Counted from the stretch's first letter, positions 1 through 7,695 are shown. The stretch is 19,034 bases of DNA from Oscillospiraceae bacterium (GCA_003519645.1 DOWI01000305.1:2277-21310), one strand, 5' to 3'. Numbers and translations: made by a program. Notes: a model not told the origin generated them from the sequence alone.

Positions 1-1028
1 ATACCAAAGCCATGTCCGGTAAAGCCACAGGCAATATACAGCCCCGGCACCCCGTCAGCCGGACCGATAACCGGTATCCCGTCAGCGCTCGCGTCGGTCC
101 ATCCTGCCCAAGTACGGACAATTTTTGCATCAGAAAGCGCAGGAAAATATTTCATAATGCCTCGACAAGTACAGGGAGCCGAAAGACTCGTTGATCTTTG
201 TGCAGGACCGTCATCAATTCCGAACATCTCAAGGCCGGTAGAACCGCCAAAAACAAAAGATCCGTGCTTTGTCTGATGTCCGTAAAAATCGGCTTCCGCA
301 GTACCAAGCATCTGTTCAAACATAGGTGGTTCTGCTTCTGTAACCAAACATTCTGATTTCTTCTTGCGCATGGGAATATCAATGCCAAGCGGTTCTGTAA
401 GCGCACGAGTCTCATAGCCTGCGGCTACCAGAATCTGTTCCGCTTCAAAAGTCCCGTCTGGAGTCACGACCACATGCGCCCGGCCCTTTTCTTTTTTAAT
501 CAAAGTCACAGGTTCCCCTGTAATGAACCGAACACCCAGTCTGCGTGCACTTTTAAAATATCCAAGCGTCGTCGTTAAAGGATTAGCGTGGCCATCTGTC
601 GGGCACCAACTTGCTCCAATGACTTCATTGGAAAGATACGGGTTGATTTTCCGCACTTCATCTCCGCTAATCATGCGTACATCAAGTCCACATGCAACTG
701 CGCCGTCCGTCAGCTTCTGCAAGGTTTTCAAGTGGGCTGCTGTTTTTCCAAGACGCAGATTCCCTTTCTGCGTATACTCTACATTCGTTTCCAGTTCTTC
801 ATCAAGATACGGCCAAAGATTTTTGATGCCACACATCACCATAGGCAGCTCCCGCGGGTCTCTGCCAGATTGACGGACTCCGCCGCCGTTTCTGGAAGAG
901 CCTCCGTTTCCAATGGAATCATTAGCTTCCAGTACAGTGACCGCCGCTCCTTTTTTCGCCAGATAATAGGCTGTTGCACAGCCTATGATACCGCTTCCAA
1001 TGATCAGAACATCTGCTGCTTTTTCCAT
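1..1028 (-). CDS. DAO-family FAD-dependent oxidoreductase, HcnC/hydroxyproline-dehydrogenase-beta-like (3' end outside window)
   Basis: Reading leftward from the ATG at 1028, the frame stays open to the window edge for 342 codons, so the C-terminus is missing. The N-terminus has the FAD-binding Rossmann motif GSGIIG at residues 11-16, followed about 30 residues later by the glycine/arginine-rich NGGSSRNGGGVRQ stretch that lines FAD in the DAO family (glycine oxidase, sarcosine oxidase beta, HcnC). Near the edge, GIPVIGPADGVPGLYIACG and then GFTGHG match the family's C-terminal FAD motif, so only a few dozen residues should be lost. The start codon overlaps the stop of the upstream BFD-like gene (TAATG), which implies translational coupling. 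By analogy with HcnABC, opine oxidase and hydroxyproline dehydrogenase, this is probably the subunit that oxidises the amino-acid C-N bond. The substrate cannot be read from sequence. Confidence 0.9.
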   Translation of the reverse strand, partial: MEKAADVLIIGSGIIGCATAYYLAKKGAAVTVLEANDSIGNGGSSRNGGGVRQSGRDPRELPMVMCGIKNLWPYLDEELETNVEYTQKGNLRLGKTAAHLKTLQKLTDGAVACGLDVRMISGDEVRKINPYLSNEVIGASWCPTDGHANPLTTTLGYFKSARRLGVRFITGEPVTLIKKEKGRAHVVVTPDGTFEAEQILVAAGYETRALTEPLGIDIPMRKKKSECLVTEAEPPMFEQMLGTAEADFYGHQTKHGSFVFGGSTGLEMFGIDDGPAQRSTSLSAPCTCRGIMKYFPALSDAKIVRTWAGWTDASADGIPVIGPADGVPGLYIACGFTGHGFG

Positions 1029-1354
1029 TAGGCTCCTCCTTTCTCACTGCCCATGATTTTCAGTTCCGTCGGGCGCATGGGTGCACGGCCAGTTGCTGCC
1101 TCAAGCTGTGAGGGTTTTACCCCGAGTTCTCTGGCGATAATGCCCTTTACCAATTTGCCGCACGTCTGGCCCTGACACAGTCCCATCCCGCAGCGCAAAT
1201 AACGGCGCACTTCCGGAAGTGTGTACATACCCTCATGCACAGCTTTTCTAATTTCTCCTTTTGTCACTTCTTCGCAGCGGCAGATAATTAAATCATCGTC
1301 TTCTGCCGGAACAAAGGGAGCCATTTTATTGGATCTGTCATTCGCCTTGATCAT
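1028..1354 (-). CDS. BFD-like [2Fe-2S]-binding subunit
   Basis: A protein of 108 residues. It carries the bacterioferritin-associated-ferredoxin (BFD-like) cysteine pattern: C25-x-C27 in IICRCEEV, then C55, C60 and C65 in CGMGLCQGQTC. This domain binds one [2Fe-2S] cluster. In HcnB and opine-oxidase-A proteins it is normally fused to the C-terminus of the NAD/FAD subunit. Here it is a separate gene placed directly after that subunit, which supports a split version of the same complex. Its ATG overlaps the stop of the large subunit (ATGA at 1351-1354), and its own TAA overlaps the start of the DAO gene, so all three should be translated as a coupled unit. Its likely role is electron transfer between the two flavoproteins. 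Confidence 0.88.
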   Translation of the reverse strand: MIKANDRSNKMAPFVPAEDDDLIICRCEEVTKGEIRKAVHEGMYTLPEVRRYLRCGMGLCQGQTCGKLVKGIIARELGVKPSQLEAATGRAPMRPTELKIMGSEKGGA

Positions 1355-2949
1355 TTCTCTACCCCCTCTGTGCAGCCTAAGCCTTTATAGAAACGGGCAT
1401 CCATCATTTTTTCTTTGGGTACCTTTATCGTCAGCAAAGCAGTGTGGTCAAAAGCCGGTGCTGTCCGCACATTGACAACTTCCGCTTCACATACCGGCTG
1501 TCCTGCTCGGTCCAGTGCCTTTCCTTTGCTGCCTTTCTGTGGAAGAGGCAAGAACTCATAAGGCAGGGTAACAGAAGCAAAGCCCGGCTCATAATCTTCA
1601 TTCAGCAGAAAGATTGCCTGCCCAGAGCAGGAAGCAACACACATTCCGCAGCCAATACACTGTACATCAGGGTCAATTTGAGGAAGTGCTGTAATATCAT
1701 TTCCAACCTGAATGCAATGCTTGGGGCAAGCATCCTGACAGGGGTTGCATGGGATATTTTGTGTGCATTCTATCACGGGGTGCACACCAACTTCATGGAT
1801 AACACCGGGAAAGCGCTCCGCTTCTTCTCTGGTTAAATGGCCTTTTGTAAGCAGCGTTTGAGAGATATCAATACCTTCCTCGGTTTTCTCAATTTTTTTG
1901 CCGCGGTTTTTGGGAGCAAACATTCCCTGACGCAAATCATCTAAATCTTCAAGCAGCGTCTTCAGGGATTCTTTTTTTTCGTCCTCTGTGCAGAAATCAA
2001 GATACTGCGCCGCGCAGATTCCTGCCATGCGGCCTTCTATCATGGCAGAACTTGCTTCTTCTATACCGGAAACATCGCCTGCCGCATAAATGCCCGGTAT
2101 GGAAGTTTCACCGTAATCACCGCATACCGGCACCTGACCGCCGCGCTTTGGATCATCGACCATGTCACAGCCAGCCATCATGAGCAGCTGTGACATAGGA
2201 GACAGTCCCACCGCAACACAAATGGTATCCACATCAAAGTGCTCTTCTGTGCCGGGTATCGGCTTGAAGTGCTCGTCAACCTGACTAATAATGGCACCGG
2301 TAACACAGTCCGTCCCCTCAGCTTTCGTAATGGTATGAGAAAGGTAAAATGGTACTCCGCAGCGAGCTACTTTAGCCGCATGAACGCCATAGCCTCCGAT
2401 ACGCGGCGCGGCATCTACCAGTGCCTTCACTTCACACCCCGCCTGCAAGAGCTGAAAACTGACAACCAAACCGACATTGCCGCTGCCAAGCATGAGGATT
2501 TTTTCACCAGGTTTGACACCATGCAGATTCATCATCGTCTGGGCCGCGCCTGCACCGATAACGCCCGGCAAGGTCCAGCCCTCAAATGGAACCATGTTTT
2601 CGGTAGCTCCTGTTGCAACAATAATACTGTCAGCTTTACAGTGAACAATGTCCTCTCCCTGACGTACCACGATTTCCTTTTCCGGATAAATGCCAATAAC
2701 CGGAGAATTCAGTTCCACATCTACGCCGCCTGCTACTTCACTTAAAAGTTGCTCACCAATTTTATAGCCGCGAATCCGTGCCTTATGTTTTTTGGAACCA
2801 AAAAATTTATGGATCTGCTTGAAAAGCTGTCCTCCCGGTTTTGCATTCTCATCAAATACTGCCACAGACATACCGCACTTTGAAGCTTCCGCTGCGGCAC
2901 TCAAACCTGCTGGGCCAGCCCCGATGATAACAAGGTCATACCGTTTCAT
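1351..2949 (-). CDS. FAD/NAD-dependent oxidoreductase subunit with C-terminal 2x[4Fe-4S] ferredoxin region (HcnB-like)
   Basis: A protein of 532 residues. The N-terminal FAD fold has GAGPAG at 10-15, ATGATE near 112-117, a second dinucleotide fold GSGNVG at 155-160, and the closing GIYAAGDVSG motif at 286-295. This is the two-dinucleotide-domain architecture of HcnB/opine oxidase A. After a linker, residues 395-441 hold two cysteine groups: C395, C401, C404, C408, C412 and C431-xx-C434-xx-C437-xxx-C441. The second is a classic [4Fe-4S] motif and the first a variant, so two [4Fe-4S] clusters are likely. The BFD domain usual in HcnB is encoded by the next gene instead. The ATG at 2949 has GAGGTG seven bases upstream and overlaps the preceding gene by 14 bases. 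It probably passes electrons from the DAO subunit towards an external acceptor. The acceptor is unknown. Confidence 0.9.
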   Translation of the reverse strand: MKRYDLVIIGAGPAGLSAAAEASKCGMSVAVFDENAKPGGQLFKQIHKFFGSKKHKARIRGYKIGEQLLSEVAGGVDVELNSPVIGIYPEKEIVVRQGEDIVHCKADSIIVATGATENMVPFEGWTLPGVIGAGAAQTMMNLHGVKPGEKILMLGSGNVGLVVSFQLLQAGCEVKALVDAAPRIGGYGVHAAKVARCGVPFYLSHTITKAEGTDCVTGAIISQVDEHFKPIPGTEEHFDVDTICVAVGLSPMSQLLMMAGCDMVDDPKRGGQVPVCGDYGETSIPGIYAAGDVSGIEEASSAMIEGRMAGICAAQYLDFCTEDEKKESLKTLLEDLDDLRQGMFAPKNRGKKIEKTEEGIDISQTLLTKGHLTREEAERFPGVIHEVGVHPVIECTQNIPCNPCQDACPKHCIQVGNDITALPQIDPDVQCIGCGMCVASCSGQAIFLLNEDYEPGFASVTLPYEFLPLPQKGSKGKALDRAGQPVCEAEVVNVRTAPAFDHTALLTIKVPKEKMMDARFYKGLGCTEGVEK

Positions 2950-3271
2950 TTTTTTTCACCTCACTTTTTGCTGATGTGCCATACTGTGTTTGTACCTTCA
3001 TGCCTTCTTTAAGCGGTGTTATGCAGGTACGGATATTCGGTTTTCCGTCAACCACCATAACACAGTCTGTACATCGCCCAATGGCACAGAAAATGCCGCG
3101 CGGCTTGTGTTGTTTCGCTGTATAACGGTGTATCATCACACCGTTTGCTTTCAGTGCCGCTGCAACCGGCTCGCCCTCAAAGCCTGTCATCTTCTTTCCA
3201 TCAAACGTAAAGTTTACCGCACGTCCTTTTTCAATCTTACCAAGTATTGGGTGCTCCGTGATTCGTTTCAT
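2936..3271 (-). CDS. [2Fe-2S] ferredoxin-like subunit (HcnA / sarcosine oxidase alpha N-terminal type)
   Basis: A protein of 111 residues. It has the plant-type [2Fe-2S] ligand pattern C62-x4-C67-x2-C70-x12-C83 in CAIGRCTDCVMV...RTC. The preceding segment (VNFTFDGKKMTGFEGEPVA, about 19-37) matches the start of HcnA and sarcosine oxidase alpha, where 'fdG..v.a.eGepvaaALlanGv' is conserved. It is small and soluble with no signal peptide, so it should be a cytoplasmic electron-transfer subunit. The ATG at 3271 is preceded by AGGGGG at nine bases. It lies 16 bases after the Rid gene and overlaps the large flavoprotein gene by 14 bases, which places it firmly in the same operon. Together with its three downstream neighbours it completes an HcnABC-like complex. 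Confidence 0.88.
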   Translation of the reverse strand: MKRITEHPILGKIEKGRAVNFTFDGKKMTGFEGEPVAAALKANGVMIHRYTAKQHKPRGIFCAIGRCTDCVMVVDGKPNIRTCITPLKEGMKVQTQYGTSAKSEVKKNETV

Positions 3272-3287
3272 CCTGCTGTACCCCCTG

Positions 3288-3674
3288 TCACTCTGTTAAC
3301 GCTATAATCTCTATCTCACACAACTGAGCTGGTCTGTTCAGTTCCGACGTACCCACTACCGTACAAAGCGGCTTATATGGTTTGAAGAATTCACTGTATG
3401 CACGGTTAAATTCATGTATGTCAGACATATGTCTCATAAACACCTGTATCTTTACAACGTCAGAGACTTTCGCACCAGCCTTGGCAAGCAGCTTGATCTG
3501 CTTCTCAAAAATATACTTTGCCTGAGTATAGATATTTCCTTCACCATACACGCTGCCATCCGGCTGAACAGAAGTGGTGCCACCAATCATCACCAGATTT
3601 CCTGCCTTTATCATGCGGGAATATCCGACTGTTTCTTCCATCGGCGCTCCGGACGAAAAATGCTGTATTGCCAT
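3288..3674 (-). CDS. RidA/YjgF/UK114-family protein
   Basis: A protein of 128 residues, the usual length for this trimeric family, reading MAIQHFSSGAPMEETVGYSR then the family core IKAGNLVMIGGTTSVQPDG and ending RPAQLCEIEIIALTE. The frame runs further upstream, but the ATG at 3674 is chosen because GGAAAGG lies about ten bases before it and it gives the normal family length. The ATG at 3683 is the alternative. Classical RidA hydrolyses the imine/enamine intermediates released by amino-acid-oxidising enzymes, which fits its place as first gene of a flavin amino-acid dehydrogenase operon. The catalytic arginine of RidA normally lies in a PAR motif near the C-terminus. Here the motif reads PAQ, so this may belong to one of the Rid subfamilies lacking that arginine, and imine deaminase activity is uncertain. 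Confidence 0.87.
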   Translation of the reverse strand: MAIQHFSSGAPMEETVGYSRMIKAGNLVMIGGTTSVQPDGSVYGEGNIYTQAKYIFEKQIKLLAKAGAKVSDVVKIQVFMRHMSDIHEFNRAYSEFFKPYKPLCTVVGTSELNRPAQLCEIEIIALTE

Positions 3675-3700
3675 CTCCACCATACCTTTCCAACATATAA

Positions 3701-3732
3701 AAAGGCGCCTAAACTTTTGTTTAGACGCCTTT
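3701..3732 (-). terminator. Hairpin with U-tract in the leader of the Rid/dehydrogenase operon (attenuator candidate)
   Basis: Two 14-base arms (3701-3714 and 3719-3732) pair around a 4-base loop. The single mismatch becomes a G-U pair only in minus-strand RNA, so the functional strand is minus. On that strand the stem ends in five T and then ATAT, the form of an intrinsic terminator. It sits 27 bases before the Rid start and just after a candidate promoter, so it could act as an attenuator. It could alternatively terminate transcripts arriving from the SWIM gene about 240 bases upstream. Confidence 0.7.
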
Positions 3733-3747
3733 GCCTTTTCTGTGTTC

Positions 3748-3756
3748 AGTATAGCA
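3748..3756 (-). promoter_or_regulatory. Candidate extended -10 promoter of the Rid/dehydrogenase operon
   Basis: On the minus strand the sequence reads TGCTATACT, an extended -10 (TGn plus TATACT, five of six to consensus). No good -35 is seen at 16-18 bases, which extended -10 promoters tolerate. The predicted start near 3741 puts the 3701-3732 hairpin at about +9. Confidence 0.5.
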
Positions 3757-3968
3757 CTGCACAAAATAGTATTATTGTAAAAATCGGAACATTCTTTAAA
3801 CACTCCCCCAAACTTATTAGATAGCTGCAATGTCCCTGCAAAAATTCCCCTTTACTGAACTGCAGCGCATAAAAGTCCGAATTCTCCGGAAAAAACACAA
3901 AACGTCAAGCGGCCTTTAACCGTACTTTGCCACAGTATCCGCTTCCGTGCCGAATGTTCAGAATTTCT

Positions 3969-5675
3969 TTATGGTTTCTCTGCCGAACAAACTATTTTGC
4001 TGCGCGCCTTTTGAATTTCTTCCTGCATTGCCGGACGGTGTGGATATTTCTGCGACAGCTGGTCGAGGACCTCCAAGGCAAGCACAGTACCTCCTAACTC
4101 ATGGAGTTTCTTTGTCAGCATGCAAATCCGGCGGTAATCTTGCCGGTTCTGCGCTCTTTTCTCCTCGCTGTTAATCAGTTTTTTGAAAAGGCAATAGACA
4201 CGCTGCGGATAGACTTTAACAAGGAATTTCCCATAGTCTACAATACTGGACGGATTTTTTTCGGCTGCATCCATCAGCAGTGCTGTTTCATTTTCTTTGA
4301 TCAGCAGCGGCATACTTTGACTTGGAAAAAGTTTTGTGTACCAGCTGTCCCGAAATGCAGGATACTCCTGTTCCCATGTCCCGTCCTCCTGCAGCAAAGA
4401 TTTATATTGATCGTAATATTCTGTTTGACCACACAGGACCAGCTCTTTCAGCGTTTCCTCCAACAGGCCGCGTTCGCCGCCGCTTTTACAGGCATTGGCC
4501 ATCCGTTCCAGCCATTTACTCTTTTCAAACGTTTCTGTCATTTGACTGAGCTTATCCTGACAAAGCCGAATCGCTTCCGGCCAATCTTTTTCCGTCATGG
4601 CCCAGTTGTATGCTTCCCGCCGAAAATCATCCTGTGTTAAATCCTCATACAGCAGTTTGCGGGCAGCATCATGGCCCTCCAGCTTCTCAGTCAATTCAAT
4701 GATTACGAATTTGCTGCATACGTTATCGTAATCGCTGCTATTTTGGGTACGCATGGTGTCTAAAAAGCTCATAAGCTTTACCGCACTTTTTTTGTCTGCA
4801 ACCTTGGCAGCAATACGAAGAATCGTATAGACATTCTCCGACCATCCATTGAAACATTTTTTCTTTGCCAGCTTCAACAGTTTTTCAAAAAATTGATTTT
4901 GCAGCCTTTTGTCTGCCGTCTCCGCAGCTTTGTCACAGACCGCTTGCAGCAGCTCTTCTGCAAAGCCCACTGTTTGTGTCACGGATCCATTGCTGGAATC
5001 CGCATAAGAAGCAAGATACATTGCCTTTTGCAGCACGGTGTCTATCACCTGATATGCACTGTTCAAATATCCCCGTTCAAGCCGTTTTTGCGCATATTTC
5101 AATAGTTCGTCCAGTTTCGCGCAAATATTGTCGCAGCCCCGCCAGTCAATATATCCACGGTGTGTACCCGCACGCACAGCAATTTTTATCTGTTCTTTTA
5201 CGGCTGCCAGTTCCTTCTTTTCATCTGGAAAACCAACCGCAAATTTCAGCTCATTCTCAAACGCTTCATCCCGCCGCGCATTCGCTGTTACAAATTTCCG
5301 AAGTACAGTTCCCGGAATCTCCGCGATCCAATCCGCTGCCTGTCCCTCTGCTGCGTTGACTGCTGTTGTACGTTCAGTAAAGTCCTGTTCACGCTCACTG
5401 TTCTGCAAAGCGAGGAGCACAGCCACCATATGCTTGCAAAGGTCTCCGGAAGCATACGGACAGTTACAACTCATCGCTGTAACATGGCCATCCCTATCCT
5501 GCTGCACAGCAACGCTATAGATTTCACCGTTCCCTGCGATGGCCGCCAAACAGCCGCCAGTCCTGTTTTTCTCCAAAGAAAGGATTTTCCCCTGCTTATA
5601 ATACTGCTTTCCGCGCTCCAGTATTTTGGGTTCGGCCGCATCCAAGATTTCTTGAATCGTTTTCAAATTTACCAC
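3969..5675 (-). CDS. SWIM zinc-finger domain protein, helical C-terminal region
   Basis: A protein of up to 568 residues. The SWIM zinc ligands are C70-x-C72...C80-x-H82 in MSCNCPYASGDLCKH, the CxCx(n)CxH pattern of this domain, which binds nucleic acid or protein partners. The remaining roughly 480 residues are charged and appear almost entirely alpha-helical, with repeat-like helix pairs resembling TPR/HEAT scaffolds. I see no helicase or nuclease motif. The frame can begin at GTG 5675, but that codon has no ribosome site. TTG at 5666 has AGGTGG five bases upstream and is the better start. It ends TAA at 3969 with no close strong terminator. Function is unknown. In Firmicutes such proteins often neighbour SNF2-type helicases, but none is present here. 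Confidence 0.82.
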   Translation of the reverse strand: MVNLKTIQEILDAAEPKILERGKQYYKQGKILSLEKNRTGGCLAAIAGNGEIYSVAVQQDRDGHVTAMSCNCPYASGDLCKHMVAVLLALQNSEREQDFTERTTAVNAAEGQAADWIAEIPGTVLRKFVTANARRDEAFENELKFAVGFPDEKKELAAVKEQIKIAVRAGTHRGYIDWRGCDNICAKLDELLKYAQKRLERGYLNSAYQVIDTVLQKAMYLASYADSSNGSVTQTVGFAEELLQAVCDKAAETADKRLQNQFFEKLLKLAKKKCFNGWSENVYTILRIAAKVADKKSAVKLMSFLDTMRTQNSSDYDNVCSKFVIIELTEKLEGHDAARKLLYEDLTQDDFRREAYNWAMTEKDWPEAIRLCQDKLSQMTETFEKSKWLERMANACKSGGERGLLEETLKELVLCGQTEYYDQYKSLLQEDGTWEQEYPAFRDSWYTKLFPSQSMPLLIKENETALLMDAAEKNPSSIVDYGKFLVKVYPQRVYCLFKKLINSEEKRAQNRQDYRRICMLTKKLHELGGTVLALEVLDQLSQKYPHRPAMQEEIQKARSKIVCSAEKP

Positions 5676-5757
5676 CTGCCGTTGGATTTTTTTAACATAG
5701 CATATGTAATCTCAGCATCTCTGTCAAACTGAAAAGCAGATACAGCATAAAGCATCG

Positions 5758-5784
5758 GCTGGAACCTATTGCAGGCTCCAGCCT
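5758..5784. repeat. Inverted repeat, 10-bp arms
   Basis: GGCTGGAACC and GGCTCCAGCC pair around a 7-base loop with one G-U-compatible mismatch. There is no T-run on either side, so it is not a convincing terminator. It lies immediately beyond the point where the MNT-like similarity of the neighbouring relic ends, so it may mark a rearrangement joint. Confidence 0.4.
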
Positions 5785-6048
5785 TCTGATAACTTCATTT
5801 TTAGTTTCTTCATCAATGCCGCAAACATCACATAAAATAGTTCGTATCAATTCAGTGAAAGATCTGTTCTGCGGTTTCTTCATCATAAATGTGAGGAATG
5901 GCATTGTGGTGATTGAAAAGAGCAATCCAAACTTGATCGTCCTCTATGATGCCATCTGTAAATGCTTTTCGCATCACAGACTTTGGACTGTTAATTCTGC
6001 GTATCTCTGGTCAAGCAAATATTTCTGTATCGTTTCCCTAGAAGTTCA
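5779..6048 (-). pseudogene. Decayed HI0074-family substrate-binding (HepT-like) gene plus MNT nucleotidyltransferase fragment
   Basis: No single frame is intact, but the minus strand keeps recognisable pieces. From 6045 it reads TSRETIQKYLLDQRYAE. After a one-frame slip near 5995 it continues INSPKSVMRKAFTDGIIEDD, QVWIALFNHHNAIPHIYDEE and TAEQIFH before a stop at 5852-5854. This matches the C-terminal half of HI0074-type 'nucleotidyltransferase substrate-binding' proteins (HEPN-like), with its usual pattern of NSP, then REAF, then W, then HxYDEETA. A third frame (5779-5835) then gives CDVCGIDEETKNEVIRRL, like the N-terminus of the partner MNT nucleotidyltransferase. It stops before the catalytic GSxxxGxxxxSDxD motif. 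The order fits a HepT/MntA-type toxin-antitoxin pair in decay. The identification comes from motif memory, not a database search. Confidence 0.6.
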
Positions 6049-6106
6049 CCTATTACCGTAACCTTACAATGCATTGCCTAACTTCTTTGCTATAAATCTT
6101 GATAAC

Positions 6107-7534
6107 TTACTGCCTGCCGTTATTGGATATGCTGTAGTTTTCCTTTGACTTAAGCTGTGAAATACGATAGCTCGTGTTTCTATTTTCAGTGGAAATTTTT
6201 GTAAACGGTTTATCTATAAAGTACTGAAAAGTTCCCACTGCTTCACCATTGGCAGCAAAGATCTCAACACTGGTGACATCGATGAGTATATAGAGCTGCA
6301 ATGGCTGATCGGAAAAATAATGGCCTGTGCGTGTCGCAAGGAAAGATTTTCCGAGCTCTTCATGTCCACATCCACTGCGGTCCACTCGAATCGTCTTTGC
6401 CACAGTGTCCGTCTGAATAACAAAGGCTGCCTTTTCGTTTTCCAATGAAATCGTCTCTTTTTCTGCTCGAATCTGAACTGCAATCAGTAATGGTCCCTGC
6501 AGCAACGCACTCTCTTTATATTCATATGAAGGAATTTTATCAAAAGCAGAGAAAAGTTCACGCACAGGCTGCTGCAGCAGCCTCCACCCAGACGTTGTAT
6601 GACGAAGCTTAAGTTCACGCGGAATCGTCATAGAACCACGAAACGTGGAGGCCGGGATTCGATCCCCATAATACCAACAGTTCATCCAACCGATAAGTAT
6701 GACGCGGTCTGAAACCCCATTGAACGTAACGGCAGCATAATTGTCAATACCAAAATCCAACATTAAAATATCTTGTTCTGGCGTTTCCGAATGAAACATA
6801 CGGCCATCGAAATTCCCAATAAAATACTGTATTCCAAAGCAGCTTTCATCCGGGACATTCACACTTACAAGCAGTACCCAATGATAGGAACCATCCTCCG
6901 CTTGAATGAGGTGCAGGTCCGGGCACTCCCAAATACCTTCGGGGGTCGGATTTTTACTTTCAAAGGTACTTAGATAGTTCCAGTCACGTAAATTTTTAGA
7001 TCCGTACAGCATAACCTTCCGTCCTGCTGCCAAGGGCATCACCCATTGCTTACTCTCCTCATGCCAAATGACTTTTGGATCCCGAAAGTCACGCAAATTG
7101 CAGCCCAGCACTGGATTTTTCGCATACTTTTCGAAAGTGTACCCGCTGTCGTAGCTAAACGCAAGACTCTGTGACTGCGTCACTTGGCCGTCTACATCCT
7201 TATGACTAGTGTACACCGCTACAAGAGGAGTAGTTTGGTCTTTAGCAAAGCCAGCCGTGTTCTGTGTGTCTGCTACCACACTGCCGGAAAAGGTCACGCC
7301 ATTTTTATCTGGATACAGTGCAATGGGTAAGGTTTCCCAATGCAGCAGGTCGCAGGAACGAGCGTGGCCCCAATGCATCGGACCAAACTGCAAACCATCC
7401 GGATAATGCTGATAAAACAAATGATACCAGCCATTTTCAAAAATTAAGCCATTGGGGTCGTTCATCCAACCATGCGGAACAGAATAGTGCAGAATTGGGC
7501 GGTGATTTGTGTACGCATCAAGTAGTTCGTTCAT
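6107..7534 (-). CDS. Glycoside hydrolase family 32 beta-fructosidase (sucrose/fructan hydrolase)
   Basis: A protein of 475 residues, normal for GH32. The ATG at 7534 is preceded by AGGAGGG with ideal spacing, and a longer upstream reading is ignored. The three GH32 signatures are present: WMNDPNG with nucleophile D26, FRDPK with transition-state stabiliser D152, and WECPDL with acid/base E203. The five-bladed propeller is followed by the usual C-terminal beta-sandwich from about residue 330, which includes a VEIFAANGE segment. There is no signal peptide, so it acts in the cytoplasm on imported sucrose, sucrose-6-phosphate or short fructo-oligosaccharides, releasing fructose. It is the last gene of an ABC importer operon rather than a PTS operon, which favours an unphosphorylated oligosaccharide substrate. 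This is inference from context. Confidence 0.95.
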   Translation of the reverse strand: MNELLDAYTNHRPILHYSVPHGWMNDPNGLIFENGWYHLFYQHYPDGLQFGPMHWGHARSCDLLHWETLPIALYPDKNGVTFSGSVVADTQNTAGFAKDQTTPLVAVYTSHKDVDGQVTQSQSLAFSYDSGYTFEKYAKNPVLGCNLRDFRDPKVIWHEESKQWVMPLAAGRKVMLYGSKNLRDWNYLSTFESKNPTPEGIWECPDLHLIQAEDGSYHWVLLVSVNVPDESCFGIQYFIGNFDGRMFHSETPEQDILMLDFGIDNYAAVTFNGVSDRVILIGWMNCWYYGDRIPASTFRGSMTIPRELKLRHTTSGWRLLQQPVRELFSAFDKIPSYEYKESALLQGPLLIAVQIRAEKETISLENEKAAFVIQTDTVAKTIRVDRSGCGHEELGKSFLATRTGHYFSDQPLQLYILIDVTSVEIFAANGEAVGTFQYFIDKPFTKISTENRNTSYRISQLKSKENYSISNNGRQ

Positions 7535-7583
7535 ATTCCCTCCTGAATTTGACAAAGCTGCATTCCCCACATTCCTTGGAAAG

Positions 7584-7623
7584 ACGCAAAGAGCCGAATC
7601 TAATCAGATTCGACTCTTTGCGT
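7584..7623 (-). terminator. Intercistronic 18-bp stem-loop between binding protein and GH32 genes
   Basis: Arms 7584-7601 and 7606-7623 pair over 18 positions around a 4-base loop. The single mismatch is a G-U pair in minus-strand RNA. The following bases (TCTTTCC) form only a weak U-tract. Its position after a binding-protein gene suggests partial termination or 3'-end protection of the upstream transcript, giving more binding protein than hydrolase. Confidence 0.65.
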
Positions 7624-7695
7624 TCTAAGATCAAGGTACTGTAAGATCTGTAAAGCCGTATTTTAGTTTGAAGCAGCGTCAGTTCCTGTTACCAC

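Noticed and set aside
2239..2745. Long plus-strand open frame of 168 residues
   Set aside because: Antisense shadow of the 532-residue flavoprotein gene, whose motifs and coupled neighbours are clear.
3288..3830. Extended 180-residue version of the Rid protein
   Set aside because: The extra N-terminal 52 residues would be encoded by the promoter and terminator hairpin, and they have no family similarity.
5816..6061. Plus-strand 81-residue open frame
   Set aside because: It lies antisense to the HepT/MNT-like relic, which explains the region better. It has no ribosome site and no recognisable motif.
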